A stretch of DNA of 20,062 nt from Clostridiales bacterium (lineage in GTDB: Bacteria; Bacillota; Clostridia; Oscillospirales; CAG-272), in contig SFNW01000022.1 in NCBI GenBank assembly GCA_004554105.1, positions 1-20,062 on the forward strand, given 5' to 3'. Positions within the stretch are counted from its first letter, which is position 1, and the number at the start of each line of letters is the position of its first letter. The notes under the pieces are model-generated. The model ran no database searches. It was not told where the DNA came from and was given only the letters and a program-made list of their open reading frames with translations. This document shows, piece after piece, positions 15,285 to 20,062 of this stretch. Both the position numbers and the translations under genes were made by a program.

Positions 15285-16169
15285 ATGACAAGAACCGCGT
15301 TTTTGGCGATTGTCGGCAGACCGAATGTCGGCAAATCAACGCTGCTCAACACCGTGTGCGGGGAGAAAATCGCAATCGTCTCGAACAAGCCGCAGACGAC
15401 CCGCAACCGCATTACCGGCATTTATACAAAGGGCGAGGACCAGTATGTCTTCCTCGACACGCCCGGCATTCACAAGCCGCGCACTGCGCTCGGCGATTAC
15501 ATGGTCAAAACGGCAAACGGCAGTATCGGCGAGGCGGACGCAATTCTGCTCGTCATCGAGCCTGTACCGAGCGTCGGCGACATCGAGACGGGCATCATCG
15601 AGAAAATCAAAGCGGCGAAAACGCCGTCGATTCTTGTTGTCAACAAGGTGGACGAGCATACTCCCGCGGACATCGCGGCGACGATAGCGGCGTATGCCGC
15701 CGTGCATACTTTCGACGCCGTTGTTCCGATTTGCGCAAAGAGCGGAAAGGGCGTCGACGCGCTGTTTGAGGAAGCGTCGCACTTTCTTTATGAAAGCGCA
15801 TGGTATTTCCCGGAGGACGCCGTCACCGACCAGCCCGAGCGGCAGATTGCGGCGGAAATTATCCGTGAAAAGCTGCTCCGCACGCTGAACAAGGAAATTC
15901 CGCACGGCACGGCGGTCGTCATTGAGGAATTCAAGGAAGAAAAGAATCTGATCCGCATTCGCGCCGAAATTTTCTGCGAAAAGGCTTCGCACAAGGGCAT
16001 CATCGTCGGCAAAAACGGTGCCGCGCTGAAACTGGTCGGCACCTATGCCCGCGAAGACCTTGAGAAATTTCTCGGCACGAAGGTCTATCTCAATCTTTGG
16101 GTCAAGGTCAAGGAAAACTGGCGGGAAAGTGCCGCGACGGTCGGCAATTTCGGCTATCGCGACGAATAG
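15285..16169 (+). CDS. era: GTPase Era
   Basis: Era is an essential GTPase that binds the 3' end of 16S rRNA and assists 30S subunit assembly. The 294-residue product has G1 GRPNVGKS (residues 11-18), G2 PQTTR (36-40), G3 DTPG (58-61) and G4 NKVD (120-123). The C-terminal KH RNA-binding domain contains GIIVGKNGAALK and ends in the NLWVKVKENWRES typical of Era. GAAAGGA at 15273-15279 sets the start five bases downstream. Era lies between ybeY, another 16S maturation factor, and recO, the usual partner in Firmicutes. Confidence 0.97.
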   Translation: MTRTAFLAIVGRPNVGKSTLLNTVCGEKIAIVSNKPQTTRNRITGIYTKGEDQYVFLDTPGIHKPRTALGDYMVKTANGSIGEADAILLVIEPVPSVGDIETGIIEKIKAAKTPSILVVNKVDEHTPADIAATIAAYAAVHTFDAVVPICAKSGKGVDALFEEASHFLYESAWYFPEDAVTDQPERQIAAEIIREKLLRTLNKEIPHGTAVVIEEFKEEKNLIRIRAEIFCEKASHKGIIVGKNGAALKLVGTYAREDLEKFLGTKVYLNLWVKVKENWRESAATVGNFGYRDE

Positions 16170-16178
16170 GAGCGGGCT

Positions 16179-16985
16179 ATGCTGATCGGCATCAAGGGGC
16201 TTGTGCTCAAAGTCATTCCGCGCACCGAAAGCGACCGGCTGATCGTGCTGTTTACCGCAGAGCGCGGGAAGATTACGGTCTGCGCCAAGGGGACGCGCTC
16301 GGCAAAAAGCAAGCTGCTGCCCTGCATCGAGCCGTTTTCGTATTCGGAATTTGTGCTGTATGAGAAGGACGGCTACTTCTGGATTCGCGAGGGGCTGCTC
16401 ATCGAGAATTTTTACAAGATTCGCGAGGACATTCAAAAGCTTGCGCTTGCCTCGTACTTCTGCGAGGTGCTCGACCTTGTTGTCTATGAGAACATGGAGG
16501 AGGTTGAACTGCTTCGGTTGGCGCTGAATTCGCTGCACGCGATTGCGACCGATTTGCGTCCGCTCGCGGTCATCAAGGCTGTTTTTGAAATGCGCGCAAG
16601 CCTGCTGCTCGGCTTTGCGCCGAATGTCGAGCGCTGTGCGCACTGCGGCAGGCGCGACGCGCCCTCGCTCTGCTTCAGCTTAATGGACGGCGAAATTGTC
16701 TGCGGCGACTGCCGCGAAAAGACCTTAAAAGAGTATTACGCCACGCAGCACAGCGTCAACGCGGAGGAGGAGCGACGCTATGCGTCGCAGGTCTACCTGA
16801 TTTCGGAGAATGTGCGCGAAGCCGTCCGTTACATCATCACCTGCCCGCCGGATAAAATCTACGGCTTTACCATGCCGGAGGGCGACCTTGCGAAGCTTGC
16901 CAAGCTCTGCGAGGATCATTTGGTCTACCGACTTGAAAAAAAGCTGAAAACCCTCGAATTTTATCACGAGGTTTCGGCACTGTAA
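16179..16985 (+). CDS. recO: DNA repair protein RecO
   Basis: RecO works with RecR and RecF to load RecA on single-stranded DNA during recombinational repair. The 268-residue protein has an N-terminal OB-fold (starting GLVLKVIPRTESDRLIVLFT) and a helical C-terminal domain. The zinc-finger cysteines are Cys153 and Cys156 (CAHCGRR), then Cys175 and Cys178 (CGDC). AGGAG at 16168-16172, overlapping the era stop, provides the ribosome binding site. The era-recO pair is conserved in Firmicutes. mutS2 begins 13 bases after the stop, so repair and recombination genes are grouped. Confidence 0.95.
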   Translation: MLIGIKGLVLKVIPRTESDRLIVLFTAERGKITVCAKGTRSAKSKLLPCIEPFSYSEFVLYEKDGYFWIREGLLIENFYKIREDIQKLALASYFCEVLDLVVYENMEEVELLRLALNSLHAIATDLRPLAVIKAVFEMRASLLLGFAPNVERCAHCGRRDAPSLCFSLMDGEIVCGDCREKTLKEYYATQHSVNAEEERRYASQVYLISENVREAVRYIITCPPDKIYGFTMPEGDLAKLAKLCEDHLVYRLEKKLKTLEFYHEVSAL

Positions 16986-16998
16986 TTTTAGAGGAACT

Positions 16999-19377
16999 AT
17001 GCCATATACACAGAAAACACTGTCGATGCTCGAATATGACAAGGTCATTGCTATGCTCGCCGCCTGTGCATTCACCGAGGGCGCGCGGGAAAAGGCACTT
17101 TGCCTTGTGCCGAGCGGAGACGAAAGAACCGTTTTGCGACGTCAGCAGGTCACGGCGGACGCGCGCAGACTTGCGGACGCCAAGGGCTATCCGTCCTTCG
17201 GCGGCGTCAAGGACGTGTCGGGGGCGGTGTCACGCGCACAGCGCGGCGCAATGCTCCAGCCGCTCGAGCTGCTTGCGGTGGCAGACCTTTTGCGCGTTTC
17301 GCGCGGTCTGTTTGACTATATCAAGACCGACAAGCCGTTTGAAACCGTACTCGACGAGACTTTTTCGCTCATCGTGACCAATCGCCGGCTTGAGGACACC
17401 ATCACGCGCTCGATTCTCGCGGAGGATCAGATTGCCGACGAGGCGAGCGAGGAACTTGCGGACATTCGCCGCAAAATCCGCACTGCCAACAACAAAATCA
17501 AGGATACCTTGCAGAAGTTTATCAGCGGCGGCTACGGCAAGCTGCTTCAGGAAAATATCGTGACCATGCGCAACGACCGCTATGTCGTTCCGGTCAAGGT
17601 GGAGCATAAAAACGAGGTCAAGGGGCTTGTGCACGACACCTCGGCGTCGGGCGCAACCGTGTTTATCGAGCCGATTTCGATTGTCGAGGCTAACAACGAG
17701 CTGAAGCTGCTGAAAAACAAAGAAGAGCGCGAAATCGAAAAGATTCTTTACTCGCTGTCGGCGCTCTGCGCCGAGGCGGCGGACACGCTGACGGGCAATT
17801 ATCATCTGATTACCGAGATTTCCTTTGCGTTTTCCTGCGCGAGCCTTGCCGAACAGATGCGGGCGAGCGCGGTCAACCATTCGTCCGAAAAGGCGTTTAA
17901 TCTGCGCCGCGCGGTGCACCCGCTGCTCGACCGCGAGACCGCCGTGCCGATCGACGTGCGGCTCGGCGGGGAATTTGACACGCTGGTCATCACGGGACCG
18001 AATACGGGCGGCAAAACCGTCACGCTCAAGACGGCGGGACTGCTTGCGCTGATGTATCAGTCGGGGCTGCAAATTCCCGCATCGCCGAATTCGGTCATGT
18101 GCGTTTTTGACGACGTGTTGGTCGACATCGGCGACGAGCAGAGTATTGAGCAGTCGCTCTCGACCTTTTCCGCGCACATGGTCAACATTGTTGAGATTTT
18201 GAAGCGTGTCACGGGCAATTCGCTCGTGCTGCTCGACGAGCTCGGCGCGGGGACCGACCCGATTGAGGGCGCGGCACTTGCCGTGTCTGTTCTGGAAGAA
18301 CTGCGCCGCCGCGGCGCGCTGATTGCGGCGACGACGCACTATGCCGAACTCAAGGCGTATGCCATCGAGACCGAGGGCGTGACCAACGCCTCCTGTGAAT
18401 TTGACATCGAGACGCTGCGCCCAACCTATAAGCTCATCATCGGTACGCCCGGCAAGTCGAACGCGTTTGCCATTTCCGAGCGGCTCGGACTGCCCGCCGA
18501 AATCGTTGCGCACGCAAACACGCTGATTTCGGGCGACAGCAAGCGCTTTGAGAATGTCATCGAAAAGCTTGAAGCCGACCGTATCCGCATGGAGCGTGCC
18601 CGCGAGGAAGCCGAGCGGTTGAAGGTCGAATATGAGGCGTTCAAGGCAAAATCCGAAGCGGAAATCGAGAAAGCGCGCGCCGAGGCAAGGCGCGAGACCG
18701 AACGGGCGCAGGCACAGGCAAAGCGCATGGTGCAGAGCGCACGGGAATCGAGCGAATATATCTTAAACGAAATCTCGACGCTGAAAAAGAAACGCGCCGA
18801 GGAGGTCAAAAAGGAAGAACTCGAAAAGGCACGGCAGTCGATTCGCGCCGAACTGCGTGCCAAAAGCGGCGAATACGACCCGATTGAGGATTTGACCGAC
18901 GAATCCTATGTTCTGCCGCGCCCCGTCGTCAAGGGCGACACGGTACTCGTCATGAGCATCGGGCAGGTCGGCACGGTCCTCAGTCCCGCCGACAAAAACG
19001 GCATTGTCCGCGTGCAGGCGGGCAGAGTCACTACGCGCACCGAGCAGACCAATCTGAAACTGATTGAAAAGCAGGGAAGCAAGACGCAGAAGGACAAGGA
19101 CAAGAGCGCCTATCGGAAAACCGTGGTCAAGTCCTTCAGTCCCGAGCTGGATATTCGCGGTATGTACGGCGACGACGCCTGCTTTATGCTGGACAAGTAT
19201 CTCGACGACGCCGCGCTTGCCGGCATTCATACCGTGCGGATTATCCACGGCAAGGGAACCGGCGCACTGAAAGCCGCGGTTTGGCAATTCTTGCGCGGCG
19301 ACAAGCGGGTCGACTCCTATCGGCTCGGCACGTTCGGCGAGGGCGACGCGGGCGTTACCGTCGTCGAGGTCAAATAA
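16999..19377 (+). CDS. mutS2: MutS2 with C-terminal Smr endonuclease domain
   Basis: MutS2 is a MutS-like ATPase not used in mismatch repair. It has been linked to suppression of recombination and, in B. subtilis, to ribosome collision rescue. The 792-residue protein has the MutS core and lever region, then the ATPase with Walker A GPNTGGKT (residues 333-340) and Walker B LVLLDE (409-414) continuing as LGAGTDP. A long charged coiled coil spans about 515-620, followed by a KOW-like segment. The C-terminal Smr domain has LDIRGM (717-722) and HGKGTG (750-755). Length and domain order are normal. GAGG at 16991-16994 is close to the ATG. A separate Smr-like gene follows after 12 bases. Confidence 0.96.
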   Translation: MPYTQKTLSMLEYDKVIAMLAACAFTEGAREKALCLVPSGDERTVLRRQQVTADARRLADAKGYPSFGGVKDVSGAVSRAQRGAMLQPLELLAVADLLRVSRGLFDYIKTDKPFETVLDETFSLIVTNRRLEDTITRSILAEDQIADEASEELADIRRKIRTANNKIKDTLQKFISGGYGKLLQENIVTMRNDRYVVPVKVEHKNEVKGLVHDTSASGATVFIEPISIVEANNELKLLKNKEEREIEKILYSLSALCAEAADTLTGNYHLITEISFAFSCASLAEQMRASAVNHSSEKAFNLRRAVHPLLDRETAVPIDVRLGGEFDTLVITGPNTGGKTVTLKTAGLLALMYQSGLQIPASPNSVMCVFDDVLVDIGDEQSIEQSLSTFSAHMVNIVEILKRVTGNSLVLLDELGAGTDPIEGAALAVSVLEELRRRGALIAATTHYAELKAYAIETEGVTNASCEFDIETLRPTYKLIIGTPGKSNAFAISERLGLPAEIVAHANTLISGDSKRFENVIEKLEADRIRMERAREEAERLKVEYEAFKAKSEAEIEKARAEARRETERAQAQAKRMVQSARESSEYILNEISTLKKKRAEEVKKEELEKARQSIRAELRAKSGEYDPIEDLTDESYVLPRPVVKGDTVLVMSIGQVGTVLSPADKNGIVRVQAGRVTTRTEQTNLKLIEKQGSKTQKDKDKSAYRKTVVKSFSPELDIRGMYGDDACFMLDKYLDDAALAGIHTVRIIHGKGTGALKAAVWQFLRGDKRVDSYRLGTFGEGDAGVTVVEVK

Positions 19378-19389
19378 GGGTTAAACTTC

Positions 19390-19743
19390 ATGGAAACAAA
19401 GCTGTACGAAATCAATATCGAAGAAGGCTTACCCGATATAGACGCGGCACTGCGCACGCTCGAATATCGGTTTGCCTCCGCCGCCGCGGTCGGTGAGCGC
19501 GTGGTCAAGGTCATTCACGGCTGCGGTTCGACCTTGCGCGGCTGCGGAAAACTGCGTACCGAGGTGCGTCGCTGGGGCAGAGAGGACAAGCGCGTCGGCT
19601 TTATCGTCAAGGGTGAGGATTTTTCGCTCTCCAATCCGCAGACGCGCTATCTCGCGGAAAAATTTCCGCAGGTCGCCGCCGATAAGGATTTGGGCAAAGG
19701 CAACGAGGGCATCACGCTGTTTTTCATCAATGCAAAAAAATAA
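19390..19743 (+). CDS. Small stand-alone Smr-like domain protein
   Basis: This 117-residue protein resembles an isolated Smr domain. It has an N-terminal helix with DIDAALRTLEYRFA, then VVKVIHGCGSTLRGCGKLRTEV (residues 38-59), equivalent to the Smr IIHGxGxGxLR loop. It ends with GNEGITLFFI, like the GGxGxTxVxL strand of Smr. The N-terminal LDLHG/LDIRG motif carrying a key Asp is not recognisable, and about 30 residues (71-103) look inserted before the last strand. It may therefore bind nucleic acid without cutting, or have an altered activity. A modest AAGGG at 19376-19380 overlaps the mutS2 stop, so it is probably co-translated with mutS2. The function is unknown. Confidence 0.75.
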   Translation: METKLYEINIEEGLPDIDAALRTLEYRFASAAAVGERVVKVIHGCGSTLRGCGKLRTEVRRWGREDKRVGFIVKGEDFSLSNPQTRYLAEKFPQVAADKDLGKGNEGITLFFINAKK

Positions 19744-19774
19744 ATCGTGTTTTTCTGCGAAAAACACGATTTAT
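19740..19774. terminator. Terminator between the Smr-like gene and the convergent ACP gene
   Basis: A perfect 15-base-pair stem pairs ATAAATCGTGTTTTT (19740-19754) with AAAAACACGATTTAT (19760-19774) around CTGCG. On the minus strand it is followed by a run of at least seven T's (A's at 19734-19740), making it a textbook terminator for the acyl carrier protein gene. On the plus strand it overlaps the stop codon of the Smr-like gene and is followed only by GAGCGTTTT, so termination there may be weaker. Confidence 0.88.
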
Positions 19775-19794
19775 GAGCGTTTTACAAAACAGAT

Positions 19795-20028
19795 TCAAGC
19801 GTTTGCGGTATGCTCCTCGAGATACTTGACAACGTCGCCGACGGTAATCAGGCTCTTGATGTCGTCGTCGTCAATCTGAATCGAGAACTTGTCTTCGCAG
19901 AGAAAAACAAGGTCTGCAAGCTCCAGCGAGTTGATGCCGAGATCGTTTTCAAGCTCCGCATCAAGACGGATATCGTCGGGGTTGACCGAAAGCTCCTCTA
20001 CAAGGATTGCTTTAAGTTTATCGAACAT
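19795..20028 (-). CDS. acpP: Acyl carrier protein with NSL instead of DSL
   Basis: This 77-residue acidic protein has the four-helix acyl carrier protein pattern. The attachment motif is DLGINSLELADLV, with Ser34 as the expected 4'-phosphopantetheine site. The residue before it is Asn rather than the usual Asp, so the DSL triad reads NSL. The following FCEDKF-like segment and TVGDVVKYLEEH are typical. It could be the fatty-acid-synthesis ACP or a specialised ACP for another pathway, and only the unseen upstream neighbours could decide. AGGAGGA (minus strand, 20042-20036) lies seven bases before the ATG. Its promoter lies beyond the window, and a strong terminator follows. Confidence 0.9.
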   Translation of the reverse strand: MFDKLKAILVEELSVNPDDIRLDAELENDLGINSLELADLVFLCEDKFSIQIDDDDIKSLITVGDVVKYLEEHTANA

Positions 20029-20062
20029 TGTGAATTCCTCCTGAAAGTCATGGTGATTGAAT

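Noticed and set aside
15336..16643. Long minus-strand open frame antisense to era and recO
   Set aside because: It spans two well-supported genes on the other strand and shows no family motif; a compositional shadow.
17230..18513. Long minus-strand open frame antisense to mutS2
   Set aside because: Shadow of the biased codon use of mutS2, with no motif of its own.
1..20062. CRISPR array, tRNA/rRNA genes, insertion sequences, phage or defence genes
   Set aside because: No regularly spaced repeats, no cloverleaf with CCA-type end, and no transposase, integrase or nuclease-system motif was seen; the window is core chromosome.

Overview
This window is chromosomal core sequence from an endospore-forming, GC-rich clostridial Firmicute, probably in the Oscillospiraceae/Ruminococcaceae neighbourhood. 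The lineage is inferred from gene content and style. Sporulation genes (spoIIGA, sigE, yqfC, yqfD and a ylbJ-like gene) sit beside Gram-positive housekeeping genes (dgt-dnaG-sigA, phoH-ybeY-era-recO, mutS2, C-x-C/C-x-x-C type rpmE). Most starts have strong GGAGG-type ribosome binding sites, and intergenic gaps are short. There is no gap over 300 bases, no tRNA or rRNA gene, no CRISPR array, no insertion sequence and no phage gene.

Layout. Bases 9-1300: a DUF1015 protein followed by a strong terminator. Bases 1387-2968: spoIIGA-sigE, the protease and pro-sigma pair of the mother cell. Bases 2991-3329: rpmE with its own promoter and terminator. Bases 3341-5290: hflX and a YigZ-family gene. Bases 5296-9262: dgt-dnaG-sigA, a macromolecular-synthesis cluster with dgt and dnaG overlapping. 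Bases 9295-11054: a solitary solute-binding lipoprotein with its own promoter and terminator. Bases 11067-12206, minus strand: a 67-residue Cys-rich protein and a ylbJ-like membrane protein. Bases 12229-19743, plus strand: yqfC-yqfD-phoH-ybeY-era-recO-mutS2-smr, very tightly packed. Bases 19795-20028, minus strand: an acyl carrier protein convergent with the smr-like gene.

How the genes fit together. Two blocks mix sporulation and growth genes. SpoIIGA processes pro-sigma-E, and sigma-E in other spore formers drives yqfC, yqfD and ylbJ. A good sigma-E-like promoter lies between the divergent ylbJ-like gene and yqfC. The essential genes downstream of yqfD cannot rely on a sporulation-only promoter, and an extended -10 element inside yqfD is a candidate vegetative promoter for them.

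I found no clearly novel multi-gene system. The items most worth a second look are the candidate internal promoter in yqfD, the collapsed phoH-ybeY-era cluster lacking pgpH, dgkA and cdd, the stand-alone Smr-like protein after mutS2, the orphan lipoprotein, the small Cys-rich protein, and an acyl carrier protein with NSL in place of DSL.
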